DNA of 64,000 nucleotides, from positions 52,317 through 116,316 of the forward strand of contig QJNS01000745.1 of assembly GCA_004154925.1 (NCBI GenBank). Reading direction: 5' to 3'. Each line of letters starts with the position of its first letter. The first letter of the stretch is position 1. The DNA comes from Monosporascus cannonballus (lineage: Eukaryota; Ascomycota; Sordariomycetes; Xylariales). Position numbers and translations under genes: made by a program. Shown in pieces: positions 36,163-50,150 of the stretch. The notes beneath the pieces are model-generated. The model had not been told where the DNA came from, did no database searches, and worked only from the letters and a program-made list of their open reading frames with translations.

Positions 36163-37474
36163 CACTAATGCGCCAATAAAATTCGTTCACCCCACCCAAT
36201 CCACTCCGCTCCTAATCAGACCACATAACTTCATTTATAAATATCTTTGCCAATTTAAGGTTAATACGTAAGTATTATATATTATTATAAAGCTCTAAAT
36301 CCGGCGATTAATATATTATATATTATTTATAGGCCTAATATACGGCTTTTAATCTTTTAGAAAATAACTTAATAAGCTTAATTATAAAGCGAAAATTAAT
36401 TTAAAATTACGCGTTTCGAATTATTTTAAACGTACGCTAGTAATTTTTATTATTATTAAATAAATAACCGAATTCGAATTTAATTTTATAAATCTTATTT
36501 TTTAAAATACGCTAAATATATTTAATTAAATTTTCTAAATTTTTAAAAATTTCTTTATAATATTATTTTTATATATTAACATATTATTTTATATAAAAGG
36601 ATTATTAATTTTATATAATAAAAATAAACTTTTTTTAAGATTTTATAATATTATCAAAAAGTTATTTCGTTTTTAAACGAATTTAAATTTTTTTGTTAAA
36701 AATAAAAAAAAAATCATTTATATTATTACGTTATTATATTATTTTTTAAACCATAATAAATATCCGGGGTTTCTTATAACTTTAAAAATTAATAAGGTTT
36801 TTTCGATAATATTTTAATATAAAATGAAAAACTTATTACTCGGAATACTCGAAAACGTTTTATATTATATATTTATCGAAAAATAAATTATTAAAAATTG
36901 GCATAAATTATCCTATTTTAAAACTTTTTAACAAAATTTAATTTTATGCAAATATTATTAACGTTAAATATAACTTTTTTCGTTACGCGCTATTTCCTTA
37001 TCGTAAACGTACGAAAAAAACGCTTTATTATTATACGGTTCAAATTCGAAACCGCTTTTTTTAAAAAAATTTATAATACGTATCCCGGGGGTACCGACGA
37101 CCTAGCTGGTACAAATATAAGCCCAAACGACCTTCGATAACGCGCGGTCGCCTTAAATAAGGTAAATCATATACCGTTTTAAAAATTTTAAAATAATAAA
37201 GTTGTTTTACGACTTTTTATCGGTTGGTATTTACAGTTACGGCCATTCGGCCCTCGGTTGTATTCGTAACAATAACGCCAAATATAAAGGCATAAGCTTC
37301 CGAAAAAAACTCCTGGTAAAGCTGGCGACCAGCGGTTAAAATGCGACCAATCTCGTCCAAATCTATGTTATAACTGCAGAGTTATTAAAAAGTGTACGAA
37401 TAAGGGTCGGGAAGTGTGGTGGAATTGAAGGTGGGGAAGTGGGAGGGTGAACGAATTTTATTGGCGCATTAGTG
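36163..37474. mobile_element. TA-flanked DNA element with perfect 30-bp inverted repeats
   Basis: CACTAATGCGCCAATAAAAT and the bases after it (36163-36192) recur as a perfect inverted complement at 37445-37474. Both are flanked by TA, as for Tc1/mariner or pogo elements. Total length is 1,312 bp. About 45-70 bp at the left and 180 bp at the right are unmutated, while the interior (36235-37290) is RIP-mutated. I recognise no transposase in it; an open frame at 36946-37140 is not convincing. Confidence 0.78.
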
Positions 37475-37476
37475 TA

Positions 37477-37834
37477 GCTCTATATGCAATCTCTACTAGC
37501 GAACTTGTTACCCCAAGGTAGCGCCAAGGTCCTTGTCGTTAAGGCTGATGCAGCAATTAGCACCACCCTCACATCTTGGAAGATTACCGCAAGCTATGGC
37601 CGGTGATATCACCTGGTGAGTTTCCGAGAGGTGAAGTTTGCCCAAAAAGCTGACGAGTCAGTAACTTACCTCCGAGATTAGGCCGTGATTTTGAGCTGTG
37701 GCCGCGGCTGCGGCGCAGCCGTGGCTACGGCTTTGCAAAATTTTGGAATTTTAGGTACCTGTAAGTGCGGACCCATAAAACCCACAAAGCATTAAAAATA
37801 GCGCGGCAGTTACGCTATCCGCGAAATAGTAGCG
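37477..37834. other. GC island remnant with an X-end-like palindrome
   Basis: Unmutated sequence. GCGGCTGCGGCGCAGCCG near 37702-37721 resembles the hairpin of X elements without the rest of an X end. No gene recognised. Confidence 0.5.
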
Positions 37835-37871
37835 AAAATGATTTACCTTATTAAAACCAGGCCATATTTTG

Positions 37872-39231
37872 TTGCCTCATTAAAATCAGGCTCTATTTTG
37901 GAGATTGCGGCTGCGCCTACGGCGCAGCTATGGCTAAGTGACTTTTAATACCACGTTAACCAAATTTGAAAAACCTTACAAAAAATAACAAATCCTTTAA
38001 AATAAGGCCTAATAGCAAGTTATAATTTTTTAATTCCGTTTAGTACGTTCCTATATAAATTTTTCAAAAATTATTTTGAAAATTTATAAATAAAAGAATA
38101 ATAAAAAATAATAGAAAAATAACAAAAATTAATATTATATATAACGTTAAAACCGTTTTTAAACGATATATATAACTTTTAATTTAAGGTTAAATTAATA
38201 GAAATATTTTAAAAAAATACAAATTTCAAATTAATATATATTTTTTAACCGGAACGCCTTTGTAATTGCAATAAGGTGATTACCCTACATAACATTTTAC
38301 TATAAATGTTTTAAAGGTAATTTAATATAGAAAAAAACCCGTTTAGCTATCTTTTTATCAGTACAGATTATAAATGTTATATCGTAATTATAAAGGCGTT
38401 TCGGATTTGGTTGGCCTTAATTTTTTTATAGTTACGACGTAATAACGATAACTCGTACGGCTAAAAAAATTATTAAATAGGTTTTTTTTACATAAAATAT
38501 ATTAAGGAAACCCGGTATATAATAATACGACCGATAGTTATGTTATTATAGCTATAAAAACGTTATAGTTACTTATTTTCTAAATCTAATTTTTATTATA
38601 TTAACCTTAATTTTTTTTAAAAAATTTGAAAAAAATTCTTATACGTATATTAATTTATGTTCGATAAATATATAAAGTATTAAAATTTATTAGGTTTAAA
38701 TTAATTACGTAATAATTATAAAAATATTCCGAATTTAATTAGCTTTAATATTTTTATTATTACGACGTAATAACTATAACCCGTACGGATAAAAATATAG
38801 CCAAATGAACTTTTCCTATGCTAAATTACTTTTGGACGGCTTATAACAAAATAATCTATACGGTATTTGCGTTATCGCAGTTATAAAAATATTTTAGTTT
38901 TTTATTTCCTAAATTTTAAAGTTAATTATATCGGTCTTAATTTTTACTTAAAAAATTCGAAAAAAGTTTTGTATGTATATTAATTTAATTTCGATATATA
39001 CATAAAATATTAAATTTATCTGATTTAGTTAGGTTATGAAAATAAAAGAAATTAATTATTTTATTTAGAAAAATATTAAACGAAAAAACTTTTGCGTAAT
39101 TTTAACTTAGGCCTCGTTAATTCGTTACGGGAATACGTTATTTGATGGGTTAATTTTAATGCCTTAGTGTAATACATAAAAGCACATCCAAATACAAACG
39201 AGCCAGCAAAGACCTGAGCTAACTAAGGTAA
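37872..39231. mobile_element. family X element (inner copy)
   Basis: 1,360 bp, A end TTGCCTCATTAAAATCAGGC, B end CTAACTAAGGTAA. The 8-bp duplication ATATTTTG occurs at 37864-37871 and 39232-39239; it belongs to the A end of the outer copy, so X inserted into X. A roughly 300-bp unit is repeated in tandem inside (about 38390-38700 and 38705-39030, each with ACGACGTAATAAC and CGTACGG). No coding frame recognised. Confidence 0.85.
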
Positions 39232-40053
39232 ATATTTTGGAGGTTATAGCTACGCCTACGGCGCAGCTATAACTAAGTATATTTTAGTACTACGTTAACT
39301 TAATTCGTAAAAGATCTACAAAAATATCAAAATTTTCAAAATAAGGCCTAATATTAAGTTGTGATTTTTTGGTTTTGTTTTATACATTTTTATATAAATT
39401 TTGTAATTTGGTTTTCAAAAGAATTTATAAATATAATAATAATAATATAATGATTATATAAAACATTTTCTAATTAACTTTTTAAAGCCAACTTAATATA
39501 GTAAAAATTCGCATAACTATGCCTGTATTTATTCAGGTTATAATTTTTATGTCGTAATTATAAAGGTGTTTTAGAATAAATTATATTTAATTCTATTATC
39601 GTTATAATATAATAATAATAATCTGTACTGGCAAAATACTTACTGGACGGGCCTTTTTCATATTAGATATAAGATATGAGAATATGACTTACGATAATAT
39701 AACTAGTAATTATGTCATTACAATTATAAAAAGATTATAATCGCCGATTTTCAAATGTGAATTTAATCGTAACGTTTTGAATTTTGATTAGAAAAAAGTA
39801 AAAGAATTCCGATATGTATAGTAATATATATTAGATATATATATTAAATATTAACCTTATCGAATATAAAATAATTATATTATAATAATAAACTATTTCA
39901 AATTTAATTACATTCAGTGTTGTCATAATTACGATGTAGTAATAATAAGGCGTACGGGAAAAAATATATTTAAAGAGATATTGCCATATTCTATAGGAAT
40001 TAAACGGTTTGTGATAAAATAATATATACGGTATTGACGTTATTACAATCTAT

Positions 40054-40417
40054 TACGATAGGACAAGGCGCGGCCTTAGAAAACGGTCGTAATAGAGATA
40101 TACGAGCTAAGTAGGTTAAGTTATATAAGAGTTCGATAAAATCGATCGTAAAATCTTTAAAGCCGAATTTAATAAAATCGATAGAAAGTTTACAAATTTA
40201 AGTTTAATAAAAATAATAAATTATAGTAGATAAAATATTTTTTCTATAATTTAAATAATATTGATTTATAATAATAATTTATTATTTTAATTATTTTTAA
40301 TATTACCAAATACAATTGATTATTATATTTACTATTTAAAGTTATACGATATTTTTATCAGTATAATATTATATAATTTAAATTTAATAATGAATTAAAG
40401 TAATAATTATTATATAT
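40054..40417 (+). repeat. 5' LTR of element E
   Basis: It contains AAGGCGCGGCC and AAACGGTCG, shared with 31754-32121 in inverse orientation. The second half is AT-rich. Confidence 0.8.
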
Positions 40418-43400
40418 TATAAAGTTTTAATTAATAAGATCCTTGTATTTTAAATAATTGTAAATATTATTCAAATATTACGGAATATTAAAGTTTTATT
40501 ATTAAATAATTTTAAGGTTAAATATCAAAATGTAAAACAAAAACTATTATTATATTGATTGAATTAAAGTTATTTAATTTATATAAACCTTTTTTATTAA
40601 GGTAAAATTTAAAAGATTAAAGTTATATAAAGAAAAAATAATTTTCAATTTTGACTTATTTAAGAATAGGTTTATTTTCGAATTTAAAATTTTTTTAATA
40701 AAGTAATTATTTATTTCGAATTTGTTATATATTTTATTTTAAGTAAAGAAAATTAGATAAAAACAATTTAGTAACAAAACCTTTTCTATATATAAATTTC
40801 GAAAATAAATTACGTATTTTTTTCTGCATTTTAAAATAAACAATCTATAATATAATAAGTGTTTTACTTATAATAAATAACGTTAATTATTAAATAAATA
40901 AATATTTGTAAAAGCTGATAATTAAAATTAAAAAATAGCGAAATTAATCTATTTATTAATATACTTTTAAAAGAATTTAATAAGAATACAAAAACAAGGT
41001 TATTAAAATAGAATCATTAATTATATAAAATATATATCTTATATATATAATAAATATCAAAGATAAATAATGTAAAAAGGTATAAGAAAATATAATATAA
41101 TACTTCAAAATATTCTAATGATATAATATTAATATAAAAATATTTTTATACTTTATAATACGATAGTAATATTTACGAAATTTAAAGTAATTTAATATAA
41201 AATTAAAAATATATATACTATTATAATTAAAATTATATAAAACCTTGCACTTGTATTTATAAAAGCTGTTAATAAAAATTAATTAGATTTTTCTTATAAA
41301 AATAATTAATAAATTTAAATAAAATATTATTTAATAATAAATATAAAATGTTAACATAATTTAATCTTAGTACGTTTAAAAGCTATTGCGATATATAATT
41401 TGTTGTAAGATATAAAGAATTAAAATAATAAATTAAAAAATATTTAATAAATAATAATATAATGTAAAAACAGTAAAAAAGTGTATTTAATATAAAATTC
41501 TAATTATCATAATAAAGGATATACTGTATATTATACAAACTAAGAAAATTAATATATATTAAATAAAATAGATTTTATTTATTAACGTATTAAATATGTA
41601 TATATATATATATAAATGTGACAATTTTGAGCAAATATAAAATACTAAAATTAAAAAAATAATAATATAGATATTTTTAATTTAGTGATTTGTAAAATAT
41701 TATTTATACATAAACAACGGCATAAAAGTAAGTAAGAAAAACAATTCGTAAATAAATCTTTTATATTTTTACGTTTAATATAATTATATATTTTTAAAAG
41801 AATTAATTTAATATATCGTCATGAATATTATTAAAACTTTATAATTATATTTTTCTAATTAATACTCGTTATAAATATATAAAAATATAGTTAAAAGATT
41901 TTAATAATTTATTGTAATATCTTATAAAAAATTAATAAATTATTAAAGGCTTAATAAACTGTTACTTATTATATAAAAGAAGGTTCAACCTTTAAAGATA
42001 AAACTTAATAAAATAATTAAAAACACCTAATATAATTCGAACAGTAAATATGTTGGCAAAAATAATAAATAGAATAATTTAACATATTATATAAAAAATA
42101 CTTAAATAAAGTTAAACAAATCTTTTTAAAAAAAACTTTAAATATAATAATAAAAATAGTTAATAACTTTGTTACTTTAAATATATAAAATATAACATAT
42201 TAGTATATAGTTTTTATAAATTATAGAATTTTAAATAAAACTTGTTTAAAATTAAATATTTTCTATAGATTTAAATTTTTCTCAAAATATAAATATAACT
42301 TTATATAACTATAAACATCGAAGAATAAAATTTCGTTTATACTAACAAAAATATTTAACGTAAAAATAATTATATTAAGATTTTTATTTAAAAATAATAT
42401 TAAATAATAAATTTTGATATCGTTGCATTTGAAAATTTTAATTAATGAAGAAATTAGCTAAACCAGGCCTATTTTATTCTCTTTTGGTAAATAAAAAAAG
42501 AAAAGACTAAAATCTAAATATTAAATAAGAAATAACGGCGATTATAAGTAGAAAAATACGATAAATACTTTATTATTTGAAAGAATAAAATACAAAAAAG
42601 GTGAAATAAAAAAAGTAAATAAATATTAAAAATACAAGACATATTATTTTGATTATTAAACTAAAATTTCAATACATAAATATTACGTCAAAATAATTGC
42701 ATTAAACATTAAAAGATTTGAGTAATGTATTGTTATAATATTATAAATATAAATAAGTTGTTAAAAAGAGTGTCTTTTTAAAGTTATTAAAATATAATGA
42801 ATAAAATTAAGCAGTAATTTTTAAACAAAAGATATATTTATAAAGTTTTACGATATTTAAAACTTTAATAGAAATAATTTACGAAGCTTTAAAAATTATT
42901 AATAATATTAATTATACAAAAATGTATTCGATATTCGAAATTATTTATAAAATGTGTTATATTTTTTGGACTTCAAAAAATAGAAATTACGATTTATATT
43001 TAATGATTAATAATTCAATGATGTTATTGATAGAGATTAAAATTTATTATTTTTAATTATTAAAAGAAAAGATCGATTTATAAATATAAGCAATTTACAA
43101 TATTAGATTGTAATAATAAAAATACTTTTATTAACGTTTAAAAAGAATATAACTAAGAATTAGTATTGAAAATAAGATACGGATTATTTAAATAATTAAT
43201 TATATTAACCAAATATATAAACGTATTAATAACTTTTTAACGAATAATAAATTATATATTATAAAACTATTTCGATATTTTTGTTATATATTAATTTCTT
43301 TGCTATATTTATTTGTTCCAGAATCTATAGAATATATATAAAATACATTTATAAGATATCTTAAATTAAAGAAAACTTTAAATTATTTTTCATTAGTCAA

Positions 43401-44389
43401 AAAACAACTTTTTAAATAAAGGTATTTAAAACATATTATCTATTTAAAATACATTAAAATAAATTATTAAATATTTCCGGTTGTATAAGATAATACAATT
43501 TAATTATAAATTAAAAATATATAAGTACATCGTTAGATTTCTTAATTATTATACAAGGTTACCCATAAACATTAGTAAAATTATAATATTTTTAATAAAC
43601 TTTATGAAAAAGAAATAAAATAAGTGTTGTAAATAAAAAGAAAGTTGCTAAAAATTCAAAATATAGTTGTTAATAATTTAATAATAATTATATATGATTT
43701 AATACGCCTTGTTAAAGTAAATACCGAATTTATATTATTTCTGATATAAATATTCATGATTGTTGTTATAATTCTTCGTAAATTTACACATTTTCTTTAA
43801 GACTACTTTTATTAAACCAAAATTCTATTTATTTTATTTCTATTAATACATTTACGAAATAAGAATTTCGATATGCAAAATATAATCAATTTCAATTTTA
43901 TTCATATTTATAAATGAAATTTGGATAATGTCTAAACTGAGATTTCAAATATATATTTAAATTTTCAAAAAAGGGAATTGAAATTAATTATATTATTTTT
44001 AATATTACTCTAAAGATAATCATTTTTGTATCAAATTGCGATAATAGAAGATACACTATATAGTATATATAAAGAAATTAAAAAATATTACAATAATTTA
44101 CTCAAGAATAACAAATTAAATAAATTATAAACTTTAAAAAAGCTATAAATAATTGTGATACGTTTTATATATAAATACTAATTATGCAAATATTTAAAGG
44201 TTTACAAAGCCGTACAAATGTTTTAACGTATTTTTTAAACAATTAAAAATAATACTTTAAAAGTATAATAATAATACTTTTTTACAATAAGATGAAAATA
44301 TAACTTATAGAATTTACGGATAATTATAATTCTTCTTAATATTTTTTAAAAACCATAAAATTTAAATATTATAGATTTATTATTAAACC

Positions 44390-45360
44390 TTTTTTGTTTG
44401 AAAATTTAGCAATCAAAATATATTGCGATAATATTCTTGTAATCGTTAAAAAATTTACGAAATTTTCTTGTTTTCTATATTATTAAAAAGGTACTAATTC
44501 CGAACAAATAAAGTATATTTCCATTAGAAGCATTTATTTATATACGCAAATTATTATATAAAATATTCTTGATAAAAAATATATTTATTTTAAAAATTTA
44601 ATAAACCGTTATTATATAAATCGCTTTAAAATATAAATTATTTAACGTATTTGAACCTTAAACTAACAGATAAATAGAATAGTTGAACTAAATATTAAAA
44701 CAGTATTTAAAATATCATATAAATTACAAGTAAAATTATAAAGTTTAAAAGCTATCTATTACTTACTTAATGTATACTATTAAGTACTACGAAAATATTA
44801 AAACGATTTTCATAATATGGACATTTTAGTTTTATACATAATATTTCTAAAATACGTATAAGGAACCTATTAACATTCAGGCAATATTTACGGCGGAATA
44901 ACTTGAGTAGTTGCTCTAGGATATAAAAACAAAATTAAAATTCGTACGTAACTGTCACGGCGCTGTACGTCTTTTAGGTTCTGGGAAATATTCTGGTAAA
45001 TATTCTGTTGTTGCATAAAGAAGAAAGAAAGAATTTATCTAGTAATCGCGTAGCGCTTGTATGTATATAGCTAAACGCCAGCTTAAGAAGGCCGCTTTGC
45101 TAGTGCCGTAACAGTAACCAAGTAAGCAAATATTATAATTAAAGAAAACTAAAAAAATAACATTCTAAAAAGGAAAAATTATTTAGCCCGTTACAAAAAA
45201 TATTAAAATCAAATACCTAACAAAAACCTTAATTTCAAATATATCGGTCCATATAAAATTATTAAACAAATTTCAGAAAGTTATTATGAATTAAAGTTTC
45301 TATCTAAAATGAAATTCCATCTAACTTTCTATGTTTTCTTATCAATATATATAATAAATA
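44390..45360 (+). pseudogene. integrase remnant of element E
   Basis: NILVIVKKFTKFS at about 44433 matches the integrase DAVLVVVDRFTK block, with its catalytic Asp changed to Lys. LYYQKGTNSEQIKY-type sequence follows, and a decayed STAYHPQTDGQ block lies near 44650. The C-terminal domain at 45230-45340 reads IGPYKIIKQISESYYELKF, then KMKFHLTFYVFL, matching the IGPYKI...HPVFHVSLL block. Gag, RT and RNase H (40420-44380) are too mutated for me to read. Confidence 0.75.
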
Positions 45361-46193
45361 TTATAAACTTTTATATGAAATAAAATGATATAAAAACAAA
45401 ACATAGAATTAAGTGCGACATAGAAAAGAATCTCTGGTATAGAAAAGAATTTACTTAATGTTTGCTAAAATAAAAAATTTATCCGGATTTCGAAAATATT
45501 TAAAAATCTGTAAAAAATCTTATAAATACTTAGCGTGTATTAAAAAAACTTTTATTACTAATACTATTTTCAGTATTAAATTTGCTTTAATTATGTTTAT
45601 AAAAAATTAAATCAATACTCTTTAAACTTAAAATATTAAAAAACGTAATAATGTCCGAGACGATTTTTATATTGTATGTTATTTACTTTTATATTTTTAT
45701 TGCGTTTTATATTTTATTTTATCTAGCCTTTCGAGAGATTATACATCCCGAACTAATATAGGTAGTACGTAGTCGACCTATAATTTCTTTTATTTTCGAG
45801 TACGACTAATCTTAATTTACGCCTGCTTTATATTTTTTCCCGTTGTTTCGAATTTGGATTTTATTCGTAAATAATTAAACATAAAATAGTTAATTTAGAA
45901 AATAAAAAGACTATTAATATTTCCAAGGCCTTAATGTCGTGCAATATATTTTTCGTATTAGAAAAGAAATCTAATATAAAACTATAATAAAATAAAAAAC
46001 AGCAATTAGTATAATACGAATATATAAACATATTCCCGATGAGAAAAATATTAAATTTAAGCAAAATATTACGCTTTTAAATTTTTTAATTAATTAGTTT
46101 TTAATTACGGCTCGATTTAATAAATAAAACAACAATAACTTATAAATGAAAAATATCTTCGAGACAAAAATTATAAAAAAAAGAAAATAGTAT

Positions 46194-46559
46194 TATAACT
46201 TAATAAGACGCAGTTTTACGAAACGCCTACAACAGAGATTTACGGGCTAAATAAGTTAGGATATATAGAGGCTTAATAAGATCGAGCGTAAAATTTTTAA
46301 AATCAGGTTCAACAAAATCAATTGTAAAACTTTTAAAATTAGGCGCAATGAAAATAATAAGTTATAATCAATAAATAAATTTATTTTTATAATTTAAATA
46401 ATATCAACTTATAATATTATTTCGTTATTTAAAATATCCTTAATATCACGAAACGAAACTAGTTATTATATTTAGTATTTAGAGTCCTGTAATACTCCTG
46501 CTAAAATAAACTCGTACAATTTAGATTTAATAATTGATTAAATTCTTAGCCGTGATATA
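46194..46559 (+). repeat. 3' LTR of element E
   Basis: It starts TATAACTTAATAAGACGCAG and aligns base for base with the unmutated F LTR when only C/T and G/A changes are allowed. Confidence 0.8.
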
Positions 46560-46919
46560 TTTATAAAATAGTTACGGTTAATAATTGTACTGAATTTGAA
46601 TTTAACCATATTAATTCCAAATTTTATCGAAAAATTTAGAAATATTCCTATGTGCGTATTAGCGTATATTCGACATTTATTTAAAACGTGCAGTTCATTT
46701 TATATATGTTCATTATTAAAATAAAGAAAATTCAATATTTTTTTTAAAAAATATCAAAACAGAAGCGTTATTTTACAATTTAAATTTAGACGTCGTTAGT
46801 TTATTACGGGGATATGTTATTTGATTGATTAATTCTAACGTTTTCGCATAATATATAGAAGTATATCAACAATGGAAACGGGCTAGCAGAGGCCTAAGGA
46901 AGCTGAGGTAAAAAATGAT

Positions 46920-47835
46920 TTACATATAAAACCTATTTCCATTAACCTCGACACGCTTTTTTCTCGACAGCTATTTCGCTTAAAGTATGAATTATTATAT
47001 ATAATTAATGACAGCCGTAATATTTATTAAATAAATAAATATATACATTGTAATTACATCGTATAATAGATTGAAAATAGTTCTAAGAGTATATATATAG
47101 CATTAAAATAAGTTAAAAGTATAATATAATTTAATTTGCTTTTATTTTAATATTGTAGTTTGTGAGTTGTTTAAAAATTTACTAAGTAACGAAATAATAT
47201 AGTAAGTTATAATATAAGATAATTAATTGAATTTAAATAAAAGACGTTTTAAACAAATAATTTAAAACGGTATTATTACTCGATGTTTTATTAAGGCAAA
47301 ATATTTTTTAACCTTTTAATTGTGTTTAATAATATTATTATTATATATATTAAAAGGGTAAAGAGTTCGATAAACTTCTTTTTCTGAAGCAAATTTGTTA
47401 ACTTGTAATATAAGTATTACTACAACTATATATAGTAATAATAATATATAAACAGTTTTATAATCAGCATTGTTAATTTTTATATCTTAGCTTATTTAGA
47501 TATTCAAAATATTCGGTTTAGTTCACAAAACAAATTTTCAAATATAATTGAAAAATTACAGAAAGACTAGTAAAGTTCAAATAATCTATATAATATAGAA
47601 CATATGTTAAATGTAATATGTAAACGTAATTTAACACATAATAAAATATATAAATTGTCTTTTTATTTAAAACTTATATAAATATTGTTTTACTTTAAGA
47701 ATAATTTTTATACAACTTCTACTTAAAATTTAAGCTTGCTTAATTTATTGAACAAGCTTTTTAATATTAATTTTATATATGTACTTAATCATTGCTATTG
47801 ATCAATATAATATACTTTAATTTACTTTATTAACT
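46920..47835. other. AT-rich sequence between X and the second Fot1 element
   Basis: The first 60 bp (TTCCATTAACCTCGACACGC) are less mutated and continue the target sequence left of 37835. The rest holds nothing I recognise. Confidence 0.5.
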
Positions 47836-48680
47836 TACTATATAAGTTAGCGACTTATAAAATCTTACAATTCGTTTTTTTAACGGGTTACTGCAATAAA
47901 ATGAGAATTAATTAAATACAATACATTAAATTAATTAAAGTTAATTGAAATTCTGTTCGCTTAACGCCTTTATATTCGTTTTTATAAATATACGCCTTAT
48001 ATCTCGATTTACTACAAACCTTATGTTTTCGGTTTTTCTTCGAAACCTTTTACGATAATTTTCTTTAATCGTTAGTAATTGCGATTGTTTATTTCTATTT
48101 TTACTCTAGCTATGAAAACTTATATTTTCAATTTTCTAGCATTTATTAAATTTCTAATTTGTTTTATAGAAATAATTATTTTCTCTTTTGAAAAGAGATT
48201 TCGTATAAAAGTACTAAGTTATTTTTTTGTTAAAAACGTTACCGATTTAATTATTATTGCTAGCTTCTTATCTTAAAACTTTTTAAATTTATTTTATTTT
48301 ATATCTTTTTATTTTGATTTCTTTCACTAATAAAGCTTTCAATTAATTATTTTAATAATATTTTTACACGTTTTTGCAGATACAAAATAATAAGATTAAT
48401 AGAGTTAAACGATAAAAGATTTAATATAAATATAAGTAAAACTTTTAAGTTAAAAACGTTATAGAAATCGAATAAAATAAATTTAACTTTTTTAAATCCG
48501 AATTTGATATTATTTGTTATTATGGTAACTTTAAACGCGTTATAAACACCGGCGATAAAATCTTTTTTTAATAATACGGGTAATATACTGTCAAATTTTT
48601 AGGACCGGAATGAAAGGAACAATACGAGTATGTTAAGAACTAGTCTAAAACTTGTTCTTGTTCTCTAAAAAAGAGATGAG

Positions 48681-50032
48681 TTATCTTAGTTAGCTTAGGC
48701 CTTTGCTAACTCGTTTCTATTTTTGATATACTCTATGTACTACGCCAAGGCACTAAAATTAACCAATCAAATAGCGTATCCCCGTAACAAACTAACGAGG
48801 CCTAAATTAGAATTACGTAAAAACGTTTTTATTGAGCATTTTTCTTAACAAAATAACCGATTTTTTTTCGTTTACATAACTAATTTAAATCGAATAATTT
48901 TAATACTTTAACTACATGTTATATACAAGCTAATACGTATATCAAAATCTTTTCGAAATTTATGGATAATAAGTAAGTTTAATATAATTAAATTAAGATT
49001 TGGTAAATTATTAATTGTAACGTTTTTATAATTGCAATAACGTAAATTCCGCATATATTATTTTGTTATAAGTTATTTAAAAGTTATTTAATATGCGAAA
49101 ACTCGTTTAATTATATTTTTATTTATCCAGATTATTTTTAGTACGTTAGAATTATAAAAGAATTAAAAATAATTATATCTGAAACGGTTTTCAAATTATA
49201 ACGTAATTAATTTAAATTCGATAAATTTAATACCTTATATATGTGTTATATACAAGTTAATATATATATATATAACCTTTTTGAAATTCTCTAAATTAAG
49301 GTTGGAATTAATACGATTAAATTTAAATTTAAAAATTTGACAATCGTAACGCTTTTCTAGCTGTAATAATATAATTACTTATCGCATTATCGTATATCGA
49401 GGTTTCTTAATATATTTTATATAAAAATAGCCCGTTTAATGATTTTTTTAGTCGTACGAGTTATCGTTTTTACGTTATAGCTATTAAAAAAAAAGCTAAG
49501 ATTAACTAAATTCGAAACACTCTTATATTAGTAACGAAATAAGCATAAACTGCAAAGGCAAAACATAATTAAACGGATTTTCTCTCAATTAAACTATCTT
49601 TGAAACATATATAACGAAATATTATATATAATAATTACGTTATTATACATATAAAGACGTTCTAGAATAAAATAATATTAATTAATTTTCGTTTTAATAT
49701 TTAAGCAAAATAACACCGATTTAAATGTTTTATATCCTGATTCAAAGCCGTTTTAAAACTTTATATAATTATAATTTTCCTTATCTTTTTTAATTATTTT
49801 TCATTATTTTTATATTTATAAATTTGTTTTAAAAATTAAAAAGCTTTATATAGAATAATATTAATTACGGTTAAAAATTCAGAACTTATTATTAGGCCTT
49901 ATTTTGGAGGTTTTATTATTTTTGTAAATCTTTTACAAATTAGGTTAACATGGTACTAAATGTTACTTAGCTACAGCTGCGCCGTAGACGTAGCCACAAC
50001 CTCCAAAATAAGGCCTTATTTTAATAAGGCAA
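48681..50032. mobile_element. family X element, fourth copy
   Basis: B end TTATCTTAGTTAGC at 48681, A end TTTAATAAGGCAA at 50032, 1,352 bp. The flanks GAGATGAG and GGAGTGAG are similar but not identical. The hairpin GCTGCGCCGTAGACGTAGC (49976-49995) has one damaged arm. Subterminal repeats as in 37872-39231; no helicase. Confidence 0.8.
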
Positions 50033-50150
50033 GGAGTGAGCAACTACCTATAAAGCAATTACCACGCAACGACGTCGTAGCTATTCCGTAGAAATAACAC
50101 AGAGAAATCTTAGCGTCCTCTCAGTGATGCGCGCACTCTCTTAGCTCCTA

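Larger units (their letters stand above)
40054..46559 (+). mobile_element. gypsy element E with both LTRs
   Basis: LTRs of about 364 bp (40054-40417) and 366 bp (46194-46559) of the same family as the F LTR flank a plus-strand interior with integrase remnants. The flanks read TCTAT and TTTAT, a 5-bp duplication with one C/T change. Comparison with the uninterrupted X at 37872-39231 shows the insertion site directly. A purine run (AAAAAAAAGAAAATAG) precedes the 3' LTR. CpG is much rarer here than in 1-6000. Confidence 0.83.
37843..46911. mobile_element. family X element (outer copy) split by two insertions
   Basis: The A end starts TTACCTTATTAAAACCAGGC at 37843. The B end finishes GAGGTAA at 46911. 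The 8-bp duplication AAAATGAT is perfect at 37835-37842 and 46912-46919. It is split by another X (37872-39231) after 29 bp and by a gypsy element (40054-46559). Its own sequence adds up to about 1.2 kb and lacks the helicase middle. Inside 39540-40050 there are two diverged subterminal repeats. Confidence 0.85.

Noticed and set aside
17106..39231. One 22-kb giant element bounded by the inverted B ends at 17106 and 39231
   Set aside because: Each B end pairs with a nearby A end and its own 8-bp duplication, giving separate 1.2-2.9-kb elements.
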